From: Rhizophagus irregularis
Lineage: Eukaryota; Glomeromycota; Glomeromycetes; Glomerales; Glomeraceae
Length of the DNA stretch: 64,000 nucleotides
NCBI RefSeq assembly: GCF_026210795.1
Contig: NC_089449.1
Location: forward strand, 2,046,001-2,110,000
Direction: 5' to 3'
In this document: piece by piece, positions 9,736 through 21,005 of the stretch
Layout of the letters: every line of letters starts with the position of its first letter
How positions within the stretch are numbered: the first letter of the stretch is position 1
Made by a program: the position numbers and the translations under genes
Notes under the pieces: generated by a model
What the model was told of the DNA's origin: nothing
Database searches by the model: none
Seen by the model: only the letters and a program-made list of their open reading frames with translations

Positions 9736-12700
9736 TAAATTGCATGAAAATTTTAATTTTTTCGACGTATATGCATAGAAAAGTAGCTGATCCTACAAGT
9801 TAAGGTCTCCCGTTTGTCCTTTATTTGAGGAATGTTTTTTTATTGAAATTGAACCACTGTAGCTTTTCTTAGACCACTTTTCTTTTTATTGAATAACTAC
9901 GTTTCATTTAAAATTATTAAATCTTTTTTATTTAATTTTTAATAAGTACTTTATTTAAAAATTTGCCCTTTTGGTATGGCTTCCTTAGAGAAAGGAGTTT
10001 CTTTTTTAAGGTGATCCAAAACTAAGGGTATTAAATTCTTTTTTTTTTTATCAGTTTTTACATTATTTCCAAACGCCCAAAGTAACTATTGTAACTCACT
10101 CACTAAAAATATCTTTGTGAACTCTTCTTCAGCGCCATTTAACCGTGCCCAAACTTGAAGCTGCTTTAACCCAAGTACAGGATCTTTCGGAATGCTGGTT
10201 TTCTTTAACGTATGTTTATTTTTGATTTGGTTATTATTACGCATAGATTTAAGATTTTCTCGAAGACTTGAAGTACCTTTTTCAGGAATAAGATCATTAA
10301 ATCTTCGCCAAGATTTTTGTCTACTCTTCATATAGGTAGAAACAATACGTTCATAAAGACAATTTTTAACATCATCTTTTAACTCCAATTTTTGACATGT
10401 AGACGTATTAAGAAGTATGTTAAAAGATTCTAATAATGGTATATTGCATAGTAAACTATTATGTATGTATTGAAGGATGTTTGGACCAAACTCTTTGTGT
10501 TTTTCAAATAATTGAAAGATCAATGATTCCATCTTATACATAAATTGTAGGAATTCTTGGCCTGGAATTATATTTGTTGTTTGAGATTGAACATCTTGCT
10601 TATAAACAACTTGTTCCGAATTTAAAGACATAAGGTAAGCATAGATGGTTTCAAATTTAGGATGTGATTTTGTTGCATTATCACTTTTAGTTAGCTTATA
10701 AACGATCCATCCAACAATATAGGAGAATTTTGACACTTCTGCAGGTTCCAGGACAATAATTTTTTCGGGTATCAGATATTGATTAGCTGTAAGATGAGTT
10801 TTTTCTGTTTTTTTACTAAATGTAAATTTGATTACTTTTTGTAAAAGCATGTATGCAACAAGCCTTTGAGTTGAAGAACCATTCAAATTAGCCGTTACAA
10901 GAAAATCTTGATACCAACTTCCTGAACATTGAAAGTTATTGAGGCTAATTTCAAGGTGAGAATTCCAGCTAGCTAACCATTGAACTCCTATCTTTTTTGG
11001 AACAGCATTATGGGCCATTTTTCTAACTATATTTTGCCATTTTTGCAATAATTCATCAATAGAATCCTCATAAAAAATGGCTTCTATAAGATTATAACGT
11101 TCATTTTGGAGGTGAAAAATTCTAGAGTTTTCCTGTTCAACATTTTTATCATGGGATCCTAATGGAATATTGATTTTTCCCATTATCAAATCATCTACAA
11201 GAAGGCTTTCAAAGACATCATGAGAAATAGGTGATAATTGTTCTAAACGGGAATTGTACTTTTGATGTATATAATTATTTTTTTTATTATTATCTTGATT
11301 TTCTTTTCGATAATCTCTAATTAAAAAATATTTTAAACAAGATTTTAATATTTTAATATTAATTTTAAACCACTTACCTTCTAGTTAAAGTAGTAATACC
11401 AGTTTCAGTACCATCAGCCTTTCCATAATTAATACTTTTCACTTCAGATGAAACTAATGCTACTACTTGACATTTGTTTAGAGCATAACCATAAGACTTA
11501 AGCGTATGTGTAGATGAATCTCCACCAATTTCGCGAATAACACCAAAAAGTCCTTCAAGTACATCTTGTGAAATGCGCCTTGGCTGGACCATTGAATTTG
11601 GATATTTTTTTAAGATATATTCAAGCATTTCAAGAAAGCCGTTAATTGATAAAATCAAATTAAATTGACATTGTAGTGAAATCCACTCCTTAGACTCTGT
11701 TTTTTGTTTATTACCACATATAAACCAATCACGAATTTCTTTTAAAGTATCAATACGTGGGTCCTTTAAAGACTTAAAGTTGATTTTACTATGCATTATT
11801 TGCCAATATTTTCGTGAGTATCTAATAAAATGCTTTGAAAAAAAATATTAATTTTCATTCTAAAATTAATGCTTTAAATTTTACAATTTGCTTACTCTAG
11901 TTCCTTTTAAAATATCTTTAAGCTCTTTAATAGATCTCAATGCATCTTCGACTTCTTTTGACAATGTATGTTCTGCTAAATCAACACGCATTTTACTTCA
12001 TGATGTAAGCCATATGTGGCGTTTTGTAAGCTTTGTAGCTTTTGCTGTTGCATGCTTATTCGTATGTTCATATACACCTTTTATATGTTTCCAACTAATT
12101 TCTTTTTTATTAAATATAATTTCTCTAGCATTTTTTTCGCCTATATGACTTTTTGATAAATTATTTCTAAGCTTTTTAAAGACATGAGTTGGATCGCTAA
12201 TAAAAAACCAGTCTTCGCCAGTAATTGGATTTATTGCTTTATGACTTACTGAAAGTTTTTGGCTATCATAAACAGGTCGTAAAAATTCACTAATATGATA
12301 ATCAAAAACTTGCCATCCTTCTTTAGCAAGTATTCCTTCTGTAATTCCAGAAATTTCTACAGTAAATATTGATGTAATTGGATCAAAATGGGTAATTTTT
12401 CCTAAATGCCATTGTTTATCTTTTGGACTTTTAAATTCACACAGATCATTAACTCTCCATTTCAATTTAGATGGCATTGATGGGTGAATAAAAGATCATT
12501 CAATTGTAACCTTTTCAGAATTATTAGAATTTAGCCGATGCACAGTAAATTTTATTTTTTCAAGATTACTATCTATAATCTTTGCAGTATGAAAATAATT
12601 TCTGATTTTATTAAAATTAACTTCAACAATATCACCTGAAGACCATTTTGATGCATACCAATCAAAACTTTTTATGTGTTGTCTGTTTTCTCCCGCTCCA

Positions 12701-12889
12701 TCACATATTGAACCAATTGTATATACAGTCAACTCTCTTTATAGTCACACATTTGGGACAGTCCATATTTGGTGATTATAAAGAGATGTGACTATATAAA
12801 AAATTTCTTATATTAGTATATCATAATTCTGGCCAAAAATTAACATAATTTTGGCCAAAATTATACCTAAAACTTTATTGTATCGTAAC

Positions 12890-13290
12890 TCCTCCAATAT
12901 TAATCATAGAAAGATGATCTTACCGCCATTCGATTCGTCCTGATGAGACGGTTCTAATGGTATAAAATACATCGAAATCCAATCACTAGATTAATTTCCA
13001 AAATTAAAAAAATATTAATGGTTTTTGTGTAATAACTCTGCCAATATTGATCCTAGAGAGACGATCTTACTACCATTCGATTCGTCTTGATGCGACGAAT
13101 CTAATGGTATAAAATACATCGAAATCCAATCACTAGATCAATTTCCGAAATTAAAAAATATTAAATAGTTTTTAAGTAGTAACTCTGTCAATATTGATCA
13201 TAGAGAGATGAGCTTACCACCATTCGATTCGTCTTGATGAGGCGATTCCAACGAGCTATTAATCGTCTTTTTACAATCACTAGGTACCGA
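12890..13290. repeat. Three tandem units of about 140-150 bp with a palindromic core
   Basis: Each unit has taactc(t/c)(g/t)ccaatatt..., gaga(t/c)gatctta, a palindrome ccattcgattcgtcttgatg followed by agacgattctaatgg, then tcgaaatccaatcactaga. Cores lie near 12926, 13073 and 13219. A fourth core lies at 21508 on the far side of the element. Related palindromes appear at 34860 and 35011. Confidence 0.7.
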
Positions 13291-13410
13291 GATATTTAGC
13301 AAAATGTTAAATGGCGCAGTAAACGTAAATCAAGGAATATAATAATGCCAATGCTTAACATTTTGTTGAATAACTCATCAGCCAGTGATCGTAAAAGGAT
13401 AAAACTAGGG

Positions 13411-13500
13411 TTGGTCACCCTATCTTGGTGGTTAGTCACTGAGACCCTCATTAAGCCTGAGTATGGTGAGGTTGCAGGTTCGATTCCCATGACCACGGAA
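13411..13500 (+). ncRNA. tRNA-like segment 1 of the 987-bp unit (also 14398-14486)
   Basis: An A-box-like tcttggtggttagtcac and a B-box-like GGTTCGATTCC are spaced as in a tRNA gene and end in ACCACGGAA. An outer stem pairs TGGTCA with TGACCA in unit 1. In unit 2 the corresponding bases are TGATC and GATCA, a compensating change that keeps the stem. The T-arm pairs poorly, so this is a tRNA-derived (SINE-like) sequence rather than a working tRNA. Confidence 0.4.
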
Positions 13501-13784
13501 ATAAAAAAGAATTTTACTGCGGACGCTACAACCAATAGCGTGAAGGTACAGGGATTAGTGTAGTTGGACTGCATCATGGTGAACTAGTGTGTACGGTTAG
13601 GCCGCACATTTCAACTAAGGGTCATGGTGTCCTTCTAACGTTCCCTATGAGGCCATTGGCATGTGCGCAGTCCTGTCCTTGGCGTCACTACTATACTGGG
13701 ACTTCCTGTCCGGGTGGTCACTCTACGATACCACTTGGGGTCAGTAATGGCTAGATGGTCGTCCTAGATGGTAAAGCTGAGGGT

Positions 13785-13905
13785 GCAATGTCTTAGTGGT
13801 AGTTTGACCTTCTGTTAGGTCTTAGACCAACCAAGGTGTTCGTGCGCAGAACAGGTAGCTTGGTTATGGGGTTCGATTCCCCTCTCTTTGGGTCCATGGT
13901 TGGTG
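13785..13905 (+). ncRNA. tRNA-like segment 2 of the 987-bp unit (also about 14772-14885)
   Basis: An A-box-like tgtcttagtggtagtttgac precedes a T-arm-like GGGGTTCGATTCCCC in unit 1 and TAGGGTTCGATTCCCTA in unit 2; the second base pair changes from G-C to A-T. The middle region is too long for a plain tRNA. Probably a second tRNA-derived module. Confidence 0.35.
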
Positions 13906-15549
13906 ATCCCTGGTGGTTGATACCCACCATAAGGGGTGATCCTGGACAGATGCCTGCTACTTCCTGTCCGAGTGGTCACTACAAAGTATACCACTTGGGG
14001 TAAACAACTGTACTATCGGTGCTGGGTAATCGCGGGCTGTAGTGGCGCTTTGAGGTGAGGCTTAGTACTAAAATGGTGGTATGGAAGGGTACTGGATGGT
14101 TGATGTTACCTGTCGAAAGTCCTCCATGAAAGTAGGTGCTCTCTAAAGGTCGTAAAATAAATTGAGTACCAGTATCATACAATGGATTAAGGATGAGTAG
14201 GCGGCGTGTACTGCTTCAGATCAGCCTAAAATGGCCCGATGGGGGATGTCTTCTAAGTGGTGCTGTTCCCGAGGAATTAAGTACTCGGTATTATGGTGCC
14301 CATGAAGATGATAGGACCAGACGTTAGAGTTAGTCTCATAAGAGGCAATGGGTGGTCTGGCCGTAAACACTAGCAAAGTAAAAGGATAAAACTAGGGTTG
14401 ATCACCCTATCTCAGTGGTTAGTCACGAGACCTCATTAAGCCTCGAGACGGTGAGGTCCGCAGGTTCAATTCCGCCGATCACGGAAATTAAACGAATTTT
14501 ACTCGCGACGCTACAACCAATAGCGTGAAGGTACAGGGATTAGTGTAGTTGGACTGCATCATGGTGAATTAGTGTGTACAGTTAGGCTGCACATTTCAAT
14601 AGGGCGGTCACAAGCCTCTAACGTTCCCTAGCGAGCCATTGGCATGTCGCGCAGTCCTGTCCTTAAGGTCACTACTATACCTGGGGGGACTTCCTGTCCG
14701 GGTGGTCACTCTACGATACCACTTGGGGTCAGTAATGGCTAGATGGTCGTCCTAGATGGTAAAGCTGAGGGTGCGATGTCTTAGTGGTAGTTTGACTTCT
14801 GTTAGGTCCTAGACCAAGCAAGGTGTTCGTGCGAACGTAGCAGGTGCGTGGTTATAGGGTTCGATTCCCTACTCTTTGGGTTCTGGTTGGTATTCCCTGA
14901 GTGGTTGATACCCACCGCAAGGGTGATCCTGGACAGATGCCTGCTACTTCCTGTCGAGTGGTCACTACAAAGTATACCGGCAGGGGTAAACAACTGTACT
15001 ATTGGTGCTGGGTAATCGCGGGCTGTAGTGGCCTTTGAGTGAGACTTAGTACCTAAAATGGTGGTATGGAAGGGTACTGGATGGTTGATGTTACCTGTCG
15101 AAAGTCCTCCATGAAAGTACATCAGGAAGTTTTAAAAATGATGTACATTTCAAAGTACATCAATCTTTTAATAAACATCAAAAAAATGTATGTATATCGG
15201 ACCATTCGTCAGTACATCCAATGAATATTTAAGCAATAAACATCAAAAAATTAGTAATATACATTACGAATAATTATTAAGTAAACATCAGATTTATTAT
15301 ATTTTGCATTATACATTTTTATACATTAAAAATTATGCTACATATCTATTTGTACGCTTAAATTTATTATTGAATTTGTGTAATGTCCTTTTAGTTCCAC
15401 TATACAGCCATTCTTTTAAATTGTGAAATACTTACTCTATCAGTATAGACCTCATATTCATATCTTTTTTATACTGATGAATAATATATTAGTGCATATT
15501 CAATAAGTATTTAATAAATAACATGACTAAAATTACCAACATACGTTAA

Positions 15550-17391
15550 TTATATATCTACATCCTCAGCATTTTCATCCTCAGCATTTTCATCATCGGC
15601 ATTTTCATCATCGACATTTTCATCATCGGCATTTTCATCATCGGCATTCCTATCTTTGGCAATTTCATCATTTTCAACATTTTCATTCTCGGCTTCCTCA
15701 TCGTCTAATTCATTGGATTTCTGTTGTAATTCCATATCCTCATTAGCTTTGGCTTTTTCAGCCATACATTTAATTATTGATTCACCAGAGAGTACTGTAG
15801 TCTGAATGTTAGGATCAAACATTAAATCTACAATAGCTATAATAAACAAACAGTTATTACTAGTACGTTCATTAGATTTCAGAACTTCTTTAGTGATACA
15901 GCTAATATAAGTATCACAAGGATCATTGCCACTTTCATCTACGCCGTTCCAAAGATTTTCATACGCCCATCTTGCATTTTTAGAAGTTTTCCAGGCTAAT
16001 ACTTCTGAAGGTGATGCCTTATGACCTGGATAATCCCCGATAAATACTTTGCCAAATACATTCATCGTTGCATTTTTAATTTTTCGAACATAATTGGCGC
16101 GTTTAATACGAAATTCATAACGAGCCTGTAATAATAAAATTTTTATATTGTAGTTTTTTGATGTAAATAATCTATAATTATAATCAAGTATGATAGAAAC
16201 AAGTTACCGGTGATTGCAATACTTCGGTCCAATACCTGAACCATCCATCTTTAGTCTTTTCTATTTTTTCAACTTCATCTGGATGTTCATTAACTAAAGC
16301 TGTATAAATTGCTTCCCGCATACTTTCATCTGTAGGATTTTTGTCAGTTTGGAAAAGATCATTGCACGATTTAACCAAGGTATTCTAAATTGTAAAAAAG
16401 TAGGATAATAGTTACTAGAGAAAAGAATTTGAAAATAATAAACCAGTTATGAACATATTTACTTACACTGTACCAAAACACTTTTTTTTTTCCCGGATCT
16501 TTGTTGTCATTATAATCAACTTTCTCTTCAGAAGTATTTTTCCATTCTTTTATGAATTCATTAATAGCAAGTTCCGTGCGAATTGCGGCTTCCTTGGCCG
16601 CTATTGCTTCTTCGTACGCACTCTTAGAATACTGCAACGCCTTACATAACAAATTAACATCTTTTTCATTTAGCCGGGGCACTGTATAAAATTAATAATA
16701 CTATAGTTACCGAAAATAATATTAAAAATTATGAAAAATTGTTTTGTTAATACTTACATTTTGTTATATTATTAATATCCACACTGCTCTTTCTTTTGGA
16801 ATGATGCTCTTGTTCTTCATCATTAATTAAAACAAAAACATTCTAAATAAAAATATACGATGAAATGTCGGTAAATTATAAATTAGTATAATTATAGTTA
16901 AATTAACATTCACCTTAAAGCCAGAAGTTGAAGTCGATAACGTCCTATTAATGGATTCAGATGATGTTCTACCGCTGAGTCCGCTAGATTCGGATCTTGA
17001 CGCTTTACGATTTATATTGCTAGTGTTATTCAAAACTGAACCATTGTTATTATCATCTTTATTATTATTTGATGGTAAAACTGGTTGTTTTTGCACCTAT
17101 AATAAATGTTAATTATTAGCGAAATGAATAATTGTTTTTTCTTATTTATGAAATAACAACATTATTATTTACCTTTCGAGAAGCAGATCGAAGATTTCTA
17201 TTAGGTGCGAAAGCTGTTAAAGGATCAATATTATTAGATGGTGCATTGTTTGGAGAAATATTATTAGATGGTGTATTGTTTGGAAGAATATTTTTAGACG
17301 GTGCATTGTTTGGAGAATTTTTTTTAGATGGTGCATTGTTTGGAGAATTTTTTTTAGATGGTGGAATCTTTTTGTTTTTACGAGATGACAT
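15550..17391 (-). CDS. Intact passenger protein of the Plavaka-like element, function unknown
   Basis: Six exons on the minus strand (17391-17173, 17096-16914, 16842-16758, 16681-16467, 16384-16208, 16125-15550) join in phase across five GT-AG introns of 71-82 bases to give 484 residues without a stop. Residues about 10-60 hold five tandem copies of a (K/N)-x-(S/L)PNNAPS-type decapeptide, rich in Lys/Pro/Asn. Residues about 100-130 are Ser-rich. A coiled or helical stretch follows (LNEKDVNLLCKALQYSKSAY), then a conserved-looking block with YWTEVLQSP, FGKVFIGDYPGHKASPSEVL and WAYENLWNG. The tail is a tandem acidic (DDENA)n repeat. No known domain is recognised. Intactness beside a damaged transposase suggests the gene is, or recently was, under selection. 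A similar divergent gene accompanies the other Plavaka-like family (45424-47291). Confidence 0.75.
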
Positions 17392-17619
17392 GGTTTTTGT
17401 TAAAAATTGTTAAAAAAAAATAAAAAAAAAAAGGAGTATCATATCGACTATTTAATATTTAAAATATAATGATAAATCAATTAATTGATCAAAAAGTCTA
17501 TTACTAATCACACAATTGATATACATATATATATTTATATATACGTAGACAATAATTCAACAAGTTAAAATAACGTAAAAATTCTTGAGATAAAGACAAA
17601 ATATACCGTAAAATTAATC
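17392..17619. promoter_or_regulatory. Divergent promoter of the Plavaka-like element
   Basis: A 228-base AT-rich gap between the two outward-facing start codons, with TATA-like runs (atatatatatttatatata, near 17525). Both genes must be driven from here. Confidence 0.5.
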
Positions 17620-20600
17620 ATGTCAACAACTAAGAAAGGATATAAAAAAAATATATTCCAATGTAAATACTGTCCACGATCATTTAGTAGACGTGGAGCT
17701 TATCGAAATCACCTTCAGTCACATCGAGACCAGATGTACCTAGACGAAAATAATTTAACACGTGAAGAAAGTACTAATATAAGTGAGCCAGTTGTCGCCA
17801 GAAATAACAAACAAGGACCCGCTCTCTCACCTATCTTAATTAACGACATTATTACTCCGTGTGAAGAACAAATTTCAGACATAAATGTTCATGATGCTTG
17901 GAAGGTAAAGTATATATATATTTTTTTAAGAAATTTATCGTTATAATCGTTATATAGTTGCACAAATCTTATAACACGTTTCTGTATTACAGGATGATGA
18001 GCTGCTAATTTTTGACGAAAATATAAGTGAGAAAGAAATTCAAAGTGACATTGAAAGTAATGATGAAATAGATAATATTTTTGTTGAAACTGAAGACCAA
18101 TATTACCAAAATTATACATTATTATTTCCAACGGTTGTAAGTTCGTCTATTTTAACGGTTCTAGATGTTAGAACAGCTCAAAAAGTTCAAGAAACAAATA
18201 ATGCAATACCATCATTTCCGAATTCAGCATATGAAGCTTTTGTACATTTGCTTACCAAACATAACCTTTCTGATTCTGTTGCGAATGATATTATTAGTTT
18301 ATTCAATAATTTTCATATGGATTCAACGGCTATTCTACCTTCAAATGCCAAAGCTGCACGAAAATTATTAGATTCTATGCAAATTCCTCATATTTTATAT
18401 AAAAAAACGGTTATCATGGAATATAACCAAAAACAATATATACTTTATCATCGAACAATTTATGATACCATCAAAGAGTTGTTAAGTAATGAAGATATAT
18501 TTAAACATTGTGTGTTTGATTTTATGCCGAAGTACCTGACAAATATTAATGGTGAAAATGAAAGATGTTACGGAGAACAATATAATAGCGAATGGTGGGG
18601 TCGGGCTCAGTCATCAATTAGCGAAAATTCCAAAGTACTTTATATCATCCTCTATTCAGACGCTACAACATGTGATGTTCTCGGTAAGACATCAGAGCTA
18701 AGGTTGCTTGCCGAAACCTAGGGGTTTAGGCAAGATGGCGTTTCGCCGAAAAGCGAAATTCTGCCGAAACTATATTAAAGTTATATTAAAAAACTGGCAA
18801 AACTTTGGAGAAAGGCGAAACTGCCAAAACTTATTATAAATGCCGAAACTGCCGAAACTCTGCCAAAACTATAATAAATTTATAGTAAAATTTTGACGAA
18901 ACTAATCGTAGGATTTTGAAGAGGTTTAGACAAGCAACCTTAATCAGAGCATCCCATATATCTGACCTTAGGCAACATTCCTAATTGGCGTCGAAGTAAA
19001 CCAGATGCAAAAGCTTTATTAGCATATTTACCTAGGATAAAAGAAACAAATGAATTTAAGAAACGGAAGGACTGTTCTATGGTGAAGCATTATCTTTTTC
19101 AGCGTTCACTAGAAGTTCTCATTGAACCGATCAGATCAGGAAGTTTTGATTTACGTACTGACAATGGTATCATATGGTGTTATCCATTTTTATCTGAATT
19201 ACTCGGAGATATGCCAGAGCATCACTCTTTAACATTAACTTATAGCTCCCCTAACTGCAATATGCCATGTTATACATGTATAACATTAAGAGACGAGTTT
19301 AATAACCCATTAATTGATCACTCAACAATTCAATTACGCACTCCAATAATGATGCAAAATGTATTAAATAATGGTGATGCTACAAAATATTCACTCCATA
19401 ACATGAAAAATATTTTTTGGACATTACCGTAAGTATTATCATTCAAATTTAATTGTGGGATATTATTATATAATTATCTTTAATATATATACATATCAGG
19501 CGAAACATTAATATATATCGAACGTATGCCTGATAGAATGCATCACCTGGATCTGGGCTTATATAAATATCAAGTTGAATATACACGAGATTTATTGGCA
19601 GAATGGTGTGGCTCAGATGGCGTAATAGAATTTGATGATAGATTAGCAAAAATCCCACGTTTTTCAGGACTTAAATTATTTAAATATAGGCTTGGTAATA
19701 TTAAAAGATTTACGGCCGAAGAATTTCGATCAATGATGCGACAACTTGTATTTGTTGTTGATGGTATTATTATTAAACTTCACAAGTCTAATTATACAAC
19801 ACATCAAGCTGATAATATGGACAAACAGTTGGTTAATTTATATGTCAATTGGAACCAAATGTATATCTTTTCACGTAAAGATGAATTTACAGAATCAGAC
19901 CTAGAAATTTTTAAGGTACAGTATATAATAATAAAACTTATATATATTTGATGGTATTAATATATTAACCTATTTATATTCTATAGACACTTATAATTAA
20001 TTGGGCAAAAGGGTTCATAAAATTATTATCACCATATTCACCATCACAAATGCAGTTACCGAAACTACATAATTGGATGTATCGCGTCATTGATGCAATT
20101 AAAGAGCATGGCGCTATTAATGGTTTTGTGACTGAAACGTATGAATCACTTCATAAAAAATGGGTCAAAAATCCATACAGAATAAGTAATCGACGTGATG
20201 CAACATTACAAATGCTAAATACGGTAAGTTATCACCTAAATTAATAATTAATTTACTATAATATTATGATACTGATGATTAATAATTTTAGGTACGAAGA
20301 CAGAATATAATCAATTACTTGTTTCAATTTTCAAAGCCAGTTGGATCTAATGTTAAACAAAATACATCTGTGATGAATGGAAAAATTTTCACTTTTGAAT
20401 TATCATCATTTGATAAATTTGTTTCATCATATCGAAATACAACTACTTTAGCACCAGAAGCATTGGAGGCATTTAATCAATTTTTACCAACTTTAGATAA
20501 ATTCTTTGATCTAATCAATTTGGCGGAATTTATTACAACCCATTTAATCATATCTGTTAAATGGTATGGATCTGCGGTGATATCTAGTGGGGATACGGTT

Positions 20601-21005
20601 CGTGCAAATTCTAATTGGTATGGTCAGCCTATTTTTGATAATGTTTCGATTAATATGGATAGTAATGAAATCGAAGATTACACTACATATGATGGATTGT
20701 GTTTTGGAAAAGTAAGTTTTTACAAAAATTATAAATTTATTATAATTACAAAACCTAATTAAGTTTTATAGGTATTAATATTATGTTCGGTCAAGATTTC
20801 TTCATTTAATGAAGCATTTTATTTAGCACTAGTAAGGTGGTATGATTATAAATACAAAAATAGGCTGAACTTGTATGATTGTCCATGGATAAAACTTACT
20901 TCTCAATATGAATTTATACCAGTAGATTCAGTTGTAGAACCTATTCATATAATACCACGATTTGAAAAAAACAATGAATATTTGGTCAATACTTTTATGT
21001 TTTAA
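17620..21005 (+). pseudogene. Plavaka-like DDE transposase, interrupted by a hAT MITE
   Basis: Exons: 17620-17904, 17993-19428 (containing the MITE), 19500-19915, 19987-20223, 20292-20711 and 20772-21005. The N-terminus has a C2H2 finger, CKYCPRSFSRRGAYRNHLQSH. The core has YSDATTCDVLGKTSE, then after the MITE HPIYLTLGNIPNWRR, CNMPCYTC and ERMPDRMHHLDLGLYKY, all typical of Plavaka-class enzymes as I know them. Deleting the MITE and one ATCAGAGC copy restores ..GKTSEHPIYLT... The 19428/19500 junction is out of phase by one base as I place it, so there is probably a second small lesion. The protein would excise the element by binding its CATCAGGAAGT ends. Confidence 0.75.
18699..18942 (+). mobile_element. 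hAT-type MITE, 244 bp, copy 1
   Basis: Ends are TAAGGTTGCTTG and its complement, with a perfect 8-bp duplication ATCAGAGC (18691-18698 and 18943-18950). The interior carries repeated gccgaaact words. Copy 2 at 43512-43755 is the same length in the opposite orientation. Confidence 0.9.

Larger units (their letters stand above)
13391..15117 (+). repeat. Tandem 987-bp non-coding units (second completed at 21242-21488)
   Basis: Unit 1 runs 13391-14377. Unit 2 starts at 14378 and is interrupted at 15117/15120, then resumes at 21242 and ends where a third copy begins (gtaaaaggataaaacta at 21489). The units are noticeably less AT-rich than their surroundings, carry many small indels relative to each other, and have no shared long reading frame. 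Each contains two tRNA-like segments with Pol III-type A and B boxes. Confidence 0.75.

Noticed and set aside
13411-13500. Functional tRNA gene
   Set aside because: The T-arm does not pair and the second copy differs in the arms; only a tRNA-derived element is supported.
13979-14182. Frames reading STYFHGGLSTGNINHPVPFH in both 987-bp units
   Set aside because: The two units carry indels that break the frame differently and no codon pattern is kept; the region is better explained as non-coding repeat.
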